From: an uncultured Eubacteriales bacterium
Lineage (GTDB): Bacteria > Bacillota > Clostridia > Oscillospirales > Acutalibacteraceae
Assembly: GCA_934561055.1 (NCBI GenBank)
Contig: CAKTFN010000007.1
Coordinates: forward strand, 1 to 64,000
Direction: 5' to 3'
Length of the DNA: 64,000 nt
The translations under genes were made by a program, and so were the position numbers. Of the stretch, positions 33,845 through 43,367 are shown in pieces. Below the pieces are notes generated by a model. That model did no database searches. It was given only the letters and a program-made list of their open reading frames with translations, and was not told the DNA's origin. Numbering within the stretch: the first letter of the stretch is position 1; the number at the start of each line of letters is the position of its first letter.

Positions 33845-33873
33845 ATTCTACCACCGTGATTTTAATTTGTCAA
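33845..33873 (-). promoter_or_regulatory. Promoter of the glnN-asnB operon
   Basis: TTGACA (33868-33873), 17-base spacer, TAGAAT (33845-33850) with TGG before the -10, minus strand. Transcription would begin just before the first AGCGACAAGG unit of the leader. Confidence 0.8.
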
Positions 33874-33903
33874 GTGCTTTTTGAAAAAAACTTCAACTTC
33901 TTT

Positions 33904-36504
33904 TTATCCCTTTGCGTCATACCAGGTTTTTCCGGTGTGGACGTCGGCAAGGAGCTTTACGCGCATTTTGCAGGCGTTTTCCATCTCCTCTTTCAAAAGG
34001 GCGGAAACCTTTTCCTTTTCGCCCTCATCGCATTCAACAATCAGTTCGTCGTGAACCTGCATGATGAGCTTTGCGCTTTTTGCTTCCTTTGAAAGCCGGT
34101 CGTTGACCTTTACCATTGCGATTTTTATGATGTCTGCGGCCGTTCCCTGAACGGGCATATTGCGTGCAACACGTTCGCCGAAAGCCTGAAGCATCTTATT
34201 TGCGGCGGTAAGCTCGGGAAGATAGCGGCGGCGGTGGAACAGCGTTTGGGCAAAGCCGTCTTCCCTCGCTTTTGTGACAACGTCTTTCATGTAGCGGTCA
34301 ATTCCGCTGTAATGGTGAAGATAGCCTTTGATATAAGCGTCCGCCTCTTTTCGGGTAACGCCGATATCCTTTGCAAGCGAGAATGCGCCGATTCCGTATA
34401 CTATTCCAAAATTGACGGCCTTTGCACGACTTCGCATGAGCGGCGTCACCATATGAAGCGGCATATTGAAAACCTGAGAAGCGGTGATTGCATGGATATC
34501 GTCATCATTTTTGAATGCGGTCAGCATCGCTTCGTCGTTCGCAATTTCGGCAAGAACACGAAGTTCGATTTGCGAATAGTCGGCGTCAACAAGAATTCTG
34601 CCTTCGCCCGCAGTGAAAAAGCGGCGAATCTCCCTTCCTTCTTTATATCTTACGGGAATGTTTTGAAGGTTCGGCTCAAGCGAGGAAATCCGTCCCGTTC
34701 TGGTTTCGGTCTGGTTTAAGGTTGAGCGGATTCTTCCGTCCGGCTCAATCTGCTTCAAAAGTCCGTCGCAGTAGGTTGACTTAAGCTTTGCAAGCATACG
34801 ATATGTGAGAATATCCGAAACAACAGGGTAATCGTAGGAAAGAGATTCAAGCACTTCGGCGCTTGTTGAATAGCCGCTTTTGGTCTTTTTCTTTGCCGGA
34901 ATACCCATTTTTTCAAAAAGGGCTTCGCCAAGCTGTTTCGGCGAATTGAGGTTGAATTCAAAGCCGACGGCGGAAAAAATCTTTTCGCTGATTTCGTCAA
35001 TACGTTCTTGAAGCTTTTCTCCGTAGCGTGCAATTTCGTCTTTGTCAACAAGAAAGCCCGTGTTTTCCATCGAGGCAAGAACCTTTGCAAGCGGTTGTTC
35101 AATTTCATAAAGAAGATTTTCCTGGCCGTTTTCTTTTATTTCAGCCGAACATTTTTCGCTGACGGCTTTTATCACCGCCGCACTTTGGGCGAATTTTTTT
35201 GCGCTTTCCGGGCAGTCGATGTCGGGAATTTCAACGCCGAGAGTATCTGCAAGACGAAGCGGATCATAGCTGTTTGCCGAAGGATTAAGAATATATCCGG
35301 CGAGCGTCGTGTCCATGAAAAGGTTATTGAACTTCGACCCGCTTTTTTCCGCAAAACGGAAAAGCTCCTTGCTGTCGCAAGTTATTTTTTTCCACTCCCC
35401 TTCAAAAAAGCTTTTTGAAAAAGAGTCAAAATCAAAGCAGTTCGACTGAACAAAGCGGATTTCGCTTCCGACGCAAAAATAAAAAGCCGCCGGATTTTTC
35501 CCCTCAAACTCGGTGACGAAACAGGCTTCGCCCGAATTTTTGAATTCTCCCAAAAGGCCGCAAAGGTCACGTTCCTCTTTGAAAACGAAAGTTTCCTTTT
35601 CCTTTTTTTCTTCTTCGGGTACGATTGAAATTCCGTCTCTGGTCAGACCGAGCTTTTCAATCATTGAAAACATTTCGAGCGAAACAAGAAGGCTGATTGA
35701 CTCTTTTGCGTTCGGCTCTTTTTTGGCGTAGGAAGCCATGTCGGTATCAATCGGTGCGTCAAGGCAGATTGTTCCGAGCGTTTTTGAAAGGTATGCGCTG
35801 TCTTTTCCGGCTTCAAGCTTGTCGTGAACGCCTTTTTTGATGTCGAGCGTATCAAGTTCGGCATAGATTTTGTCAATCGTACCGAAGCGCTTTATAAGGT
35901 CGCCGGCGGTTTTCTGTCCGATTCCGGGAACGCCGGGAATGTTGTCGGACGAATCGCCCATGAGCGCCTTGATTTCAATCATGCCTTCGGGCGCAACGCC
36001 GTATTCTTCAAAAAGTTTTTCTTTGTCATAAACAACCGTCTGCGGCTTTCCCATTTTTGTTGAGGCGAGCATAACAACGGTGTTGTCGGAAATAAGCTGA
36101 AGCGAGTCACGGTCGCCCGTTGCAACAAAACAGCGGTCGCCGCTTTTGACGTGAGCCGAAAGCGTTCCGAGAATATCGTCCGCCTCAAAGCCCTCTTTTT
36201 CAACAAGGGTATAGCCGAGAGAAGAAAGCAGCTTTTTAAGAAGCGGCATCTGACTTGCAAGTTCGGGCGGCATACCTTTCCTTCCGGCCTTATATGCGTC
36301 ATACATTTTGTGGCGGAACGTCGGCGCTTTCAGGTCGAACGCAATTGCGACGCAGTCGGGTTCACACTCCTCCTCAAGGCGAAGCAGTATATTCATAAAG
36401 CCGTATATCGCATTGGTAAACTGGCCGTTTTTTGTTGAAAGAAGTTTTATTGCGTAAAACGCACGGTTAACAATACTGTTGCCGTCAACAACAAGAAGTT
36501 TCAT
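33904..36504 (-). CDS. polA: DNA polymerase I
   Basis: The 866-residue protein has a 5'-3' exonuclease domain (residues about 1-300: LLVVDGNSIVNRAFYA, KAGRKGMPPELASQ, GDSSDNIPGVPGIGQKTA), a degenerate 3'-5' exonuclease domain and a family A polymerase domain (DADYSQIELRVLAEIA, the RSRAKAVNFGIVYGIGAFSLA O-helix, MQVHDELIVE). In the middle domain the first DxE motif reads FVTEFEG and the Asn-Asp motif is lost, so proofreading is probably absent, as in most Gram-positive Pol I. It acts in Okazaki fragment maturation and repair. I chose the ATG at 36504 with GGAGGAAAAACCC upstream. Confidence 0.96.
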   Translation of the reverse strand: MKLLVVDGNSIVNRAFYAIKLLSTKNGQFTNAIYGFMNILLRLEEECEPDCVAIAFDLKAPTFRHKMYDAYKAGRKGMPPELASQMPLLKKLLSSLGYTLVEKEGFEADDILGTLSAHVKSGDRCFVATGDRDSLQLISDNTVVMLASTKMGKPQTVVYDKEKLFEEYGVAPEGMIEIKALMGDSSDNIPGVPGIGQKTAGDLIKRFGTIDKIYAELDTLDIKKGVHDKLEAGKDSAYLSKTLGTICLDAPIDTDMASYAKKEPNAKESISLLVSLEMFSMIEKLGLTRDGISIVPEEEKKEKETFVFKEERDLCGLLGEFKNSGEACFVTEFEGKNPAAFYFCVGSEIRFVQSNCFDFDSFSKSFFEGEWKKITCDSKELFRFAEKSGSKFNNLFMDTTLAGYILNPSANSYDPLRLADTLGVEIPDIDCPESAKKFAQSAAVIKAVSEKCSAEIKENGQENLLYEIEQPLAKVLASMENTGFLVDKDEIARYGEKLQERIDEISEKIFSAVGFEFNLNSPKQLGEALFEKMGIPAKKKTKSGYSTSAEVLESLSYDYPVVSDILTYRMLAKLKSTYCDGLLKQIEPDGRIRSTLNQTETRTGRISSLEPNLQNIPVRYKEGREIRRFFTAGEGRILVDADYSQIELRVLAEIANDEAMLTAFKNDDDIHAITASQVFNMPLHMVTPLMRSRAKAVNFGIVYGIGAFSLAKDIGVTRKEADAYIKGYLHHYSGIDRYMKDVVTKAREDGFAQTLFHRRRYLPELTAANKMLQAFGERVARNMPVQGTAADIIKIAMVKVNDRLSKEAKSAKLIMQVHDELIVECDEGEKEKVSALLKEEMENACKMRVKLLADVHTGKTWYDAKG

Positions 36505-36634
36505 GGGTTTTTCCTCCCGTAACATAAATAACATAATTAGTATATCACAAATTTCAAAAAATGGGTGCAAAAATTTCAATATTATGCTAAAATATACCGG
36601 TTATTATTTTGCAGTCACGAAAGGTCAGCATAAA

Positions 36635-37603
36635 ATGAAAATTGGTAACATTGAAATTGATTCACGAACCGCAGGACTTGCCCCGATGGCAGGCGTTGCG
36701 GATATGGCGTTCCGCGAGCTTTGCTGTGAGTACGGCGCAAGCTACGTCGTCAGCGAAATGGTCAGCTCAAAGGGGCTTACAATGTGCGACAGAAAAAGCA
36801 AAAAGCTCCTTGTTCTTTCCGACAGGGAGCGCCCTGCCGCAGCGCAGATTTTCGGCAGCGACCCCGAAATTATGGCGCAGTCGGCGAGGGAATGCCTTGC
36901 TTTTTCGCCGGACGTTATCGACATCAACATGGGTTGCCCGGCACCGAAAATCGCCGGAAACGGCGGCGGAAGCGCACTTCTCAAAGACCCCGTCCTCGCC
37001 GAAAAAATCATCAAGGCCGTGGTTGACTCGGTGGATATCCCCGTCACGGTAAAAATCAGAACCGGCTGGGACGGCGAACACATCAACGCAGTCGAAATGG
37101 CAAAACGTGCGGAAAACGCCGGAGCCGCCGCAATCACCGTTCACGGAAGGACAAAGGAGCAAATGTATGCTCCGCCCGTTGACACAAAGACGATTGCCCT
37201 CGTCAAAAAAAGCGTTTCGATTCCGGTCATTGCAAACGGCGACGTTACCGACGGCCTTTCCGCCGCAAAAATGATTGAGGAAACAAACTGCGATTTCATT
37301 CTTGTCGGAAGGGGCGCACTCGGCAGACCGTGGGTATTCAGCCGGATAAGCGCATATTTAAAGCACGAGATTATTCTTCCGGAGCCGCCCGTCAGCGAAC
37401 AGATGAGAGTCATGGTCAGACATATTGAACGAATCTGCGAATACAAGGGCGAAAAAGTCGGAATCCGTGAAGCGAGAAAGCACGCTGCCTGGTACATCAA
37501 GGGAATCAGAGGTGCGGCGGCGTACCGGAAAGAGGTCGGTTCGCTTTCTTCGGTTGAAGAGCTTAAAAGACTTGCGTTCAAAATTGCTTCGGAAAACAGC
37601 TGA
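36635..37603 (+). CDS. dusB: tRNA-dihydrouridine synthase (DusB type)
   Basis: Reduces uridine to dihydrouridine in the D-loop of tRNA with FMN and NADPH. The 322-residue TIM barrel starts with TAGLAPMAGVADMAFRELC, contains MGCPAPKIAGNGGGSALL with the catalytic Cys, TVKIRTGWD, TVHGRTKEQMY, IANGDVTD and ILVGRGALGRPWVF. The start at 36635 is preceded by AAAGG; the longer frame from 36479 runs back into polA and is not used. It is divergent from polA, and ends at a strong hairpin shared with the convergent rmuC gene. Confidence 0.93.
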   Translation: MKIGNIEIDSRTAGLAPMAGVADMAFRELCCEYGASYVVSEMVSSKGLTMCDRKSKKLLVLSDRERPAAAQIFGSDPEIMAQSARECLAFSPDVIDINMGCPAPKIAGNGGGSALLKDPVLAEKIIKAVVDSVDIPVTVKIRTGWDGEHINAVEMAKRAENAGAAAITVHGRTKEQMYAPPVDTKTIALVKKSVSIPVIANGDVTDGLSAAKMIEETNCDFILVGRGALGRPWVFSRISAYLKHEIILPEPPVSEQMRVMVRHIERICEYKGEKVGIREARKHAAWYIKGIRGAAAYRKEVGSLSSVEELKRLAFKIASENS

Positions 37604-37610
37604 AAAATCG

Positions 37611-37645
37611 GGGACTGCGGTTTAATTCACCGCAGTCCCTTTCAA
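37611..37645. terminator. Bidirectional terminator between dusB and rmuC
   Basis: Perfect 10-bp GC-rich stem GGGACTGCGG / CCGCAGTCCC with a nine-base loop; T-rich on the plus side and AAAAATC (T-rich when read on the minus strand) on the other. Confidence 0.8.
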
Positions 37646-37653
37646 AATATTCC

Positions 37654-38919
37654 TTATTCGATTTCAAGAATTTTTTCCGCTTCGCTCTGTTCGATTTCTT
37701 CAACACTGCGCAACCTTTTTTGAATTTGCTCGTTCCTCGTCTGAGCGTCGTCAAGCGTTTTTCCGGCTTCGTCGATTTTCTTTCTTGCCTTTTCAAGAAC
37801 AATGCCGAATTTTTCATACTGGGTTTTTGCCGCCGCAAGGAGCTTTCTGATTTCCTTCGCCTTTTCGTTGATTGCCATCGCTCTGAAGCCGACGGAAAGC
37901 GAATTGAGAAGTGCGGTTATCGTTGAAGGTCCGGCAATCATTACACGAAACTCGTTTTGACAGCGTTCCGCAATTCCGTTTTTCGAGCCGATGATTTCGC
38001 CGTAAAGACCTTCCGTTGCAAGATACATAATCGCAAAAGGAGTTGTCGCAGGCTCGTTGATATATTTTTTGACGTCCTTAGCCTGAGCGATTACTCTCGC
38101 TTCAAGAGCTTTTCTCGCCGCTTCAACTCCGGCGGAATCTCCGCTGTCGGCGGCCGAACAAAGTCTGATGTAATCCTCAACCGGAAACTTTGAGTCAATC
38201 GGAAGATAAGTGAAAGAGCTTTTGTCGTCTCCGGAGGGAATCTTAACGGCGAATTCGACAACCTCTCTCGTTGCGTTCGGAGAATAATTTTTGACGAACA
38301 TTGTCGGAATGGTCTGCTCAAGAAGCCCTTCAAGCTGAACCTCCGCCCAAGTTCCCCTCGCCTTGACGTTGGTGAGAATACGGTTGAGCGAGGTGACGTT
38401 TTCGGTTACGCCGGATGAAAGGATTTTCATCTCTCCGAGGGATTTATAAACGTTTTCAAGCTGTTCGCTGACCGTTTTGAAGGAGGAATCGAGCCTCTTT
38501 GTGAGCGTTTCGTTGAGCTTTTCGTCAACGGTGAGGCGGATCTGCTCAAGCTTTTCGCTGTTTTCGGTTCTGATTTGAGTCAGACTTTGAGCAATCGCCG
38601 CAGTCATCTTTGCGTTGATTTCGTAATTTTCCTTCGTCATTTTTTCAAGCTTTTCACTCATTGCGGAAAGGGAGTTGCTTACATCCTGCCTTTGGGCGGC
38701 CTGATACTGAGCGTTTTCCATTCTGCTGCGGCTGAACTCATCACCGATTGCTGAGGACACACTGCAAAGCGAATCTGAAATTTTTTCTCCGTTTTTCTCC
38801 TGAGCCGAAAGCAAATCGGAATATTCTTTTTTATTGTTCTTTTTGAGGACTAAAATTAAGATGATTACGTTTATAATTAGAAGAACCGCAACGAGCGCAT
38901 TGAGAAGCATTGATTCCAT
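37654..38919 (-). CDS. rmuC: RmuC family DNA recombination protein
   Basis: RmuC proteins limit DNA rearrangement at inverted repeats and have a restriction-endonuclease-like core. The 421-residue product has one N-terminal membrane helix (LLNALVAVLLIINVIILILV), a long coiled coil (about residues 35-150), and the conserved core with VKARGTWAEVQLEGLLEQ, LPIDSKFPVEDYIRL and TPFAIMYLATEGLY. A second coiled coil ends the protein. GGAGG precedes the ATG at 38919. It is a single-gene unit, convergent with dusB. Confidence 0.92.
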   Translation of the reverse strand: MESMLLNALVAVLLIINVIILILVLKKNNKKEYSDLLSAQEKNGEKISDSLCSVSSAIGDEFSRSRMENAQYQAAQRQDVSNSLSAMSEKLEKMTKENYEINAKMTAAIAQSLTQIRTENSEKLEQIRLTVDEKLNETLTKRLDSSFKTVSEQLENVYKSLGEMKILSSGVTENVTSLNRILTNVKARGTWAEVQLEGLLEQTIPTMFVKNYSPNATREVVEFAVKIPSGDDKSSFTYLPIDSKFPVEDYIRLCSAADSGDSAGVEAARKALEARVIAQAKDVKKYINEPATTPFAIMYLATEGLYGEIIGSKNGIAERCQNEFRVMIAGPSTITALLNSLSVGFRAMAINEKAKEIRKLLAAAKTQYEKFGIVLEKARKKIDEAGKTLDDAQTRNEQIQKRLRSVEEIEQSEAEKILEIE

Positions 38920-39020
38920 TGTTTTGACCTCCGAAAATTGTTTTCGGTGAATATTATACCATCCGAAAATTGCTTCTTGATTGCTAATCAGAAAAATAAA
39001 ACAAAAGGACTGAACAAAGA

Positions 39021-40649
39021 ATGAAAAAATTTCTTTCGATATTTTTCTCGGTATTAATAATTTTCTGCTTTTTCACCGCCTGCTCAAAAGACGGCTCGGG
39101 TGAACAAATGGTTTTTCCGATTGACAGCGAGCCGCAGTATCTCGACCCTCAAATCGTTTCGGAGCAAGGAGCGGCGAACATCATTCAAAACTGCTTTGAA
39201 GGGCTTGTGACTTACGGCGAAAACGGAGCCGTCGTTCCGGCCGGCTGCGAAAGCTACAGCGTTTCGCCCGACGGAACAACCTATACCTTCTCTCTTTGTC
39301 AGGACGCAAAATGGAAGGTTTCAAGCTATGCGAAGGCTCTTTTTCAAGACGGCGAATTTGAAAAATTCGACAACCGTGTGACAGCGGCTGACTATGTTTT
39401 CGCCTTCCGACGTGTTGCCTGCGCCGACACGGGTTCATCGGCTTTTCCGTATATCGCAAGCGTCAAAAACGCAAAGGCTGTTCACGAGGGAAAGCTCTCG
39501 GAAAAAATGCTCGGCGTTCGTGCCGAAGGCGATTTTACGCTGGTCATCGAGCTTGAAAGAGCGGACGGCGATTTCATTTATGCACTCACGAGGCCGGCGT
39601 TCGTCCCCTGCAACGAAACGTTTTTTGAAATGACGAACGGAAGATACTGCCTTTCCGTTGCAAACATCATTTCAAACGGCCCGTTCTTCATCACAAACTG
39701 GGCGGACAACACGGCAATCACCGCAAGGAAAAACGACCTTTACCACTCGGCAGACAGCGTTCTCCCCTCTTCGGTTTACTTTTCTTTCAACAATGAAAAA
39801 GGAACAAGAGGCGAAAAGGTCAAAGACGGAGTTTACGAGGTTTCTCCCGTTGACGAGGTTCAGGCCGCAGCGCTCTCTTCGGAAAAAAAAGTCACCGTCC
39901 GTCCGTTTGAAAACGGCTGCTTTGCCCTTCTTTTCAACTGTTCAAACGAGTACCTTAAAAACGCATACCTTCGTGCCGCCCTCGCCGCCTCGCTCGACAA
40001 GGAATATTTTTTTGAAGAGGGAGGCGAAACGGCAGGCGGAATCATTCCGCCCGATTCAACGTTCGGCGGCGCACCATACCGAAAAATGGCGGGAATTGTT
40101 GCTTTCACGGACAGCGGCACAGATGTTGCCGGGCAATATCTCAAAAAGGCTCAGTCCGCCCTTGAAAAAGAGAGCTTTTCGCTTTCGGTTCTCTGCGACG
40201 AAAAAAACGAGCTTGCCGTCAGAAAGGTTCTTCAAAACTGGCAGTCGGTTCTGAGCGTCAAAAGCAGCATCACGGTCAAGGTTGTCGATTCGCAGACACT
40301 GTCTGAAAAAATTGAAAAAGGAGATTTTCAGCTTGCGTTCTCTCAGCTTCTTTTCGACTCGGACACGGCTCAGGGCGTTCTTCTTCGCTTTTCAAAAGAC
40401 AGCGCCGACAACGTTTTCGGCTTTTCTTCAAACCGCTACGAAGCCCTTTTATCCGCCGCTCAAAACGCAAAAAGCGACCGGGACTTCCTTTCCGCCCTCA
40501 AAAAAGCGGAGCAATATCTTTCAAACAGCGCCGTTATCGTTCCGATTGAAAAAAGGAACGGCTATTTCGCCCAGGCAAAGGGCGTTTCCGGGGTTATCTA
40601 TTCCCCCGGCGGAGAATTTGTATATTTCAAAAACGCAATCAGGAAATAA
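39021..40649 (+). CDS. Oligopeptide-type ABC solute-binding lipoprotein (family 5)
   Basis: A 542-residue extracellular binding protein. The signal peptide ends in the lipobox FFTAC, so Cys20 or so is lipidated and the protein is anchored outside the membrane. The body shows family 5 features: SEPQYLDPQIVSEQGAANII, LVTYGENGAVVPA, PDGTTYTFSL, ADYVFAFRRV and AALAASLDKEYFF. Such proteins bind peptides, nickel or sugars. No ABC permease or ATPase genes are nearby; instead an MFS transporter starts eight bases after its stop. It may serve a transporter encoded elsewhere. Confidence 0.85.
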   Translation: MKKFLSIFFSVLIIFCFFTACSKDGSGEQMVFPIDSEPQYLDPQIVSEQGAANIIQNCFEGLVTYGENGAVVPAGCESYSVSPDGTTYTFSLCQDAKWKVSSYAKALFQDGEFEKFDNRVTAADYVFAFRRVACADTGSSAFPYIASVKNAKAVHEGKLSEKMLGVRAEGDFTLVIELERADGDFIYALTRPAFVPCNETFFEMTNGRYCLSVANIISNGPFFITNWADNTAITARKNDLYHSADSVLPSSVYFSFNNEKGTRGEKVKDGVYEVSPVDEVQAAALSSEKKVTVRPFENGCFALLFNCSNEYLKNAYLRAALAASLDKEYFFEEGGETAGGIIPPDSTFGGAPYRKMAGIVAFTDSGTDVAGQYLKKAQSALEKESFSLSVLCDEKNELAVRKVLQNWQSVLSVKSSITVKVVDSQTLSEKIEKGDFQLAFSQLLFDSDTAQGVLLRFSKDSADNVFGFSSNRYEALLSAAQNAKSDRDFLSALKKAEQYLSNSAVIVPIEKRNGYFAQAKGVSGVIYSPGGEFVYFKNAIRK

Positions 40650-40657
40650 GGTAAAAA

Positions 40658-41866
40658 ATGAACTCGATAAAAGGCAATTATAAATTCACGACCTACGCCT
40701 GCTTTGTCGGCTACATCGTTCAGGCAATCGTAAACAACTTCGTTCCCCTGCTTTTCGTAACGTTTCAAAAGAGCTACGAAATTCCCCTTTCGCAAATCAC
40801 GTTGCTCATCACAATTAACTTTGTGATTCAGCTTGCGGTTGACGTTCTTTCAGCGTTTTTCGTTGACAAAATCGGTTACCGTGCGTCTGCGGTGCTTGCC
40901 CACATTTTTTCGGCGGCCGGTTTCATCCTTCTCACGGTTCTTCCGGACGCATTTGAAAACCACTTTTTCGGAATACTCGTCTCGGTTGTTATTTATGCAA
41001 TCGGCGGCGGACTTCTTGAAGTTTTGATTAGTCCGATTATCGAAGCCTGCCCGACGGACAACAAAGAAAAAGCGATGAGCCTTCTTCATTCGTTTTACTG
41101 CTGGGGTCACATGGGAGTTGTTCTTCTTTCGACTGCGTTTTTTGCGGTTTTCGGAATTGAAAAGTGGAAATTTCTTGCGCTTTTTTGGGCGATTATTCCG
41201 ATTCTCAACGCCCTTTTGTTTTCAAAAGTTCCGATATATCCGCTTCAGACCGAAGGCGAAAAAGGTCTTTCGATGAAAAACCTTTTTTCAAAGAAAATCT
41301 TTTGGATTCTTCTTCTCATGATGGTCTGTTCGGGAGCGAGCGAACAGGCTGTCAGCCAATGGGCTTCAACCTTTGCCGAGCAGGGACTCGGAGTGAGCAA
41401 AACAATCGGCGACCTCATGGGTCCGATGGCCTTTGCGGCGCTGATGGGAACCTCACGGCTGATTTTCGGAAAATTCGGAGAAAAGATGAATCTTGACCGA
41501 TTCATGAGTCTCAGCTGCGTTCTTTGCCTTCTTTCTTATCTTTGCATTGCCTTTGTTCCTTCGCCGATAATCAGTCTCATCGGCTGTGCGGTTTGCGGCT
41601 TTTCGGTCGGAATTCTCTGGCCGGGAACGTTCAGCAAAGCGGCGCTTGAAATCAAAGGCGGCGGAACCGCCCTTTTTGCTTTGCTTGCCCTTGCGGGTGA
41701 CATCGGCTGTTGCTTTGGACCGACGCTTGCCGGGTTTGTTTCGGACTCTGTCAAAGGTAATCTTAAAATCGGAATCCTTTCGGCAAGCATTTTTCCCCTT
41801 CTTCTTTTGCTCGGAATTTTTCTTTCAAAAAAAGAGCATAAAAATAACGGTCTGCCCTTGCATTAA
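40658..41866 (+). CDS. MFS transporter
   Basis: A 402-residue major facilitator with about 12 membrane segments. The family loop between segments 2 and 3 reads FFVDKIGYRASA, and the second half has the related FGKFGEKMNLDR. The general shape resembles FucP/AraJ-type sugar or metabolite carriers, but the substrate is unknown. AAGG lies before the ATG, eight bases after the solute-binding lipoprotein stop, so the two form an unusual lipoprotein-MFS operon. The stop codon lies within the terminator hairpin shared with the convergent gene. Confidence 0.85.
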   Translation: MNSIKGNYKFTTYACFVGYIVQAIVNNFVPLLFVTFQKSYEIPLSQITLLITINFVIQLAVDVLSAFFVDKIGYRASAVLAHIFSAAGFILLTVLPDAFENHFFGILVSVVIYAIGGGLLEVLISPIIEACPTDNKEKAMSLLHSFYCWGHMGVVLLSTAFFAVFGIEKWKFLALFWAIIPILNALLFSKVPIYPLQTEGEKGLSMKNLFSKKIFWILLLMMVCSGASEQAVSQWASTFAEQGLGVSKTIGDLMGPMAFAALMGTSRLIFGKFGEKMNLDRFMSLSCVLCLLSYLCIAFVPSPIISLIGCAVCGFSVGILWPGTFSKAALEIKGGGTALFALLALAGDIGCCFGPTLAGFVSDSVKGNLKIGILSASIFPLLLLLGIFLSKKEHKNNGLPLH

Positions 41867-41890
41867 GCTTCGGCAGACCGCATTTTTTAT
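41848..41890. terminator. Bidirectional terminator between the MFS and CDP-glycerol transferase genes
   Basis: Stem CGGTCTGCC / GGCAGACCG with a 15-base loop containing the MFS stop, followed by CATTTTTTATT on the plus strand. Confidence 0.7.
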
Positions 41891-43320
41891 TCTTCGGTTT
41901 CTTTGTTTTCTTCTTTTGTTTCCTCTTCGGTTTCATGGCTTTCGTCGTTTTCGTCGTCACCGTTTTCTTCTTCCTCTTCTTCGGGTTCAACGTAATCTTC
42001 GGAATGAGGAATGAGATGATACGGCTTTTTTTCAAGCGGTTCTTCACGCTTATGCTTTTCAAGGTCGTCACCGAACATAACGTCCATGATTCTTTCGGTT
42101 GCGTGGCCGTCGCAGGAGGACATGAACTTTTCTCTGAACGCATGAACTCTTTCCTTGTCAAAGAGTTTGTCAATGTTCTGAATATACTCGATTATTTCGG
42201 TCGTATTCTTCACAACGGGTCCCGGAGCAAGCTCAAAGTAATCGTAATAAAAACCTCTCCAATCGAAGAACTTTTCAAGGTCATGAGCGAGGAAAATCAT
42301 CGGTCTTTCAAAGAGCGAATATTCAAAAACAAGCGACGAATAGTCGGAAATGCAGATATCGCTGACGCAAAGAAGGTCTTCAATCGTCATTTCGTCCGTT
42401 ACGTCACGGGCAAAATCGGCGCAAACGTCCTGAATTACGGGGCGTTTTCTGACAAGCGGATGGTGCTTGATGAGAAGAACATATTCGTCACCGAGAACAT
42501 ATTTCATGAATTCGGGGCTGAGAATGTTCGGAGTTTTTGCCTTTGCAACCCTTCCTCTGAACGTCGGAGCGTAAAGAATTACCTTCTTTCCCTTCGCCTG
42601 AGGCATAAGCTCATAAAGGTTTTCAAAAGCCTTTGCAATGAAGTCCTTGTCATAAAAAATGTCTGTTCGGCTGCTTCCGAGCGCTTTGACAACGCCGCTT
42701 TCGTGGCTGTAATTCATCGCTTCTTCATATGCCCAGATAACTTCCGGACTGCTGACGGTTACGTTGGTATATCCCCGGTTGAACGGATACTTGTCCATTT
42801 CCTTTCTCGATGCGCCGAAAATTGCGTCGGCGGTGCTGTAGCCGAATTTTTTGAATGCGCCGCAGCCGTGCCAAAGCTGAGTTATCACGGTTTCCGGGCG
42901 GAATTTGACGTGAGCGGTGACGTTCGTTGCCTCGTCAAAAAAGACATATTTCGCCGTTGCGATGTCACGAAGCATTTTTACGCAGTTTTTTCTGTACTGA
43001 TTCCTTTTAACATAGGTGTTTCTGAGAAAATGGCAATGAAGGTCATAATCGTAATTCGTGTAAAGGGTGTCATACATAAGCTTAAAGCTGTTCGTGAGGC
43101 TCGGAAGTCTCAGCTCGATGAAGACAACCTTCTTTTCGTCAACGGGTTTTCTTGCCGCCCTTCTGTAAACACCGGGATAAAGAATTTTGAAAACATAAAA
43201 CTTATAAAGCGGATTTGTTGCTTTGATTAACTTCGCTTTAAGTTTTCTGAAGTTTCGGACGAAAAAAAGATAGACGGTATAAAGAAACGTACTTTGAAGA
43301 AATTCTTTGATTTTAGCCAT
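41887..43320 (-). CDS. CDP-glycerol glycerophosphotransferase family protein with acidic tail
   Basis: A 477-residue TagB/TagF-like enzyme, expected to transfer glycerol-phosphate or a related alditol-phosphate from a CDP carrier in wall or surface polymer synthesis at the inner membrane face. Family motifs are VITQLWHGCGAFKKFG, LGSSRTDIFYD, VILYAPTFRGR, LLIKHHPL and SDYSSLVFEYSLFERPMIF. The last 30 or so residues are almost all Glu, Asp, Asn, Lys and Thr, a polyacidic low-complexity tail unusual for the family. The start at 43320 follows AAAGGATG at a long distance. Promoter at 43368-43395. It is a lone gene without other teichoic acid genes nearby. Confidence 0.83.
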   Translation of the reverse strand: MAKIKEFLQSTFLYTVYLFFVRNFRKLKAKLIKATNPLYKFYVFKILYPGVYRRAARKPVDEKKVVFIELRLPSLTNSFKLMYDTLYTNYDYDLHCHFLRNTYVKRNQYRKNCVKMLRDIATAKYVFFDEATNVTAHVKFRPETVITQLWHGCGAFKKFGYSTADAIFGASRKEMDKYPFNRGYTNVTVSSPEVIWAYEEAMNYSHESGVVKALGSSRTDIFYDKDFIAKAFENLYELMPQAKGKKVILYAPTFRGRVAKAKTPNILSPEFMKYVLGDEYVLLIKHHPLVRKRPVIQDVCADFARDVTDEMTIEDLLCVSDICISDYSSLVFEYSLFERPMIFLAHDLEKFFDWRGFYYDYFELAPGPVVKNTTEIIEYIQNIDKLFDKERVHAFREKFMSSCDGHATERIMDVMFGDDLEKHKREEPLEKKPYHLIPHSEDYVEPEEEEEENGDDENDESHETEEETKEENKETEE

Positions 43321-43367
43321 TAAAAAAGCAGCATCCTTTCGATTTTTTGAGTTGACATACAGGTTAT

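Noticed and set aside
41935..43230. A 431-codon open frame on the plus strand
   Set aside because: Antisense to the CDP-glycerol transferase, with no start signal and no recognisable domain.
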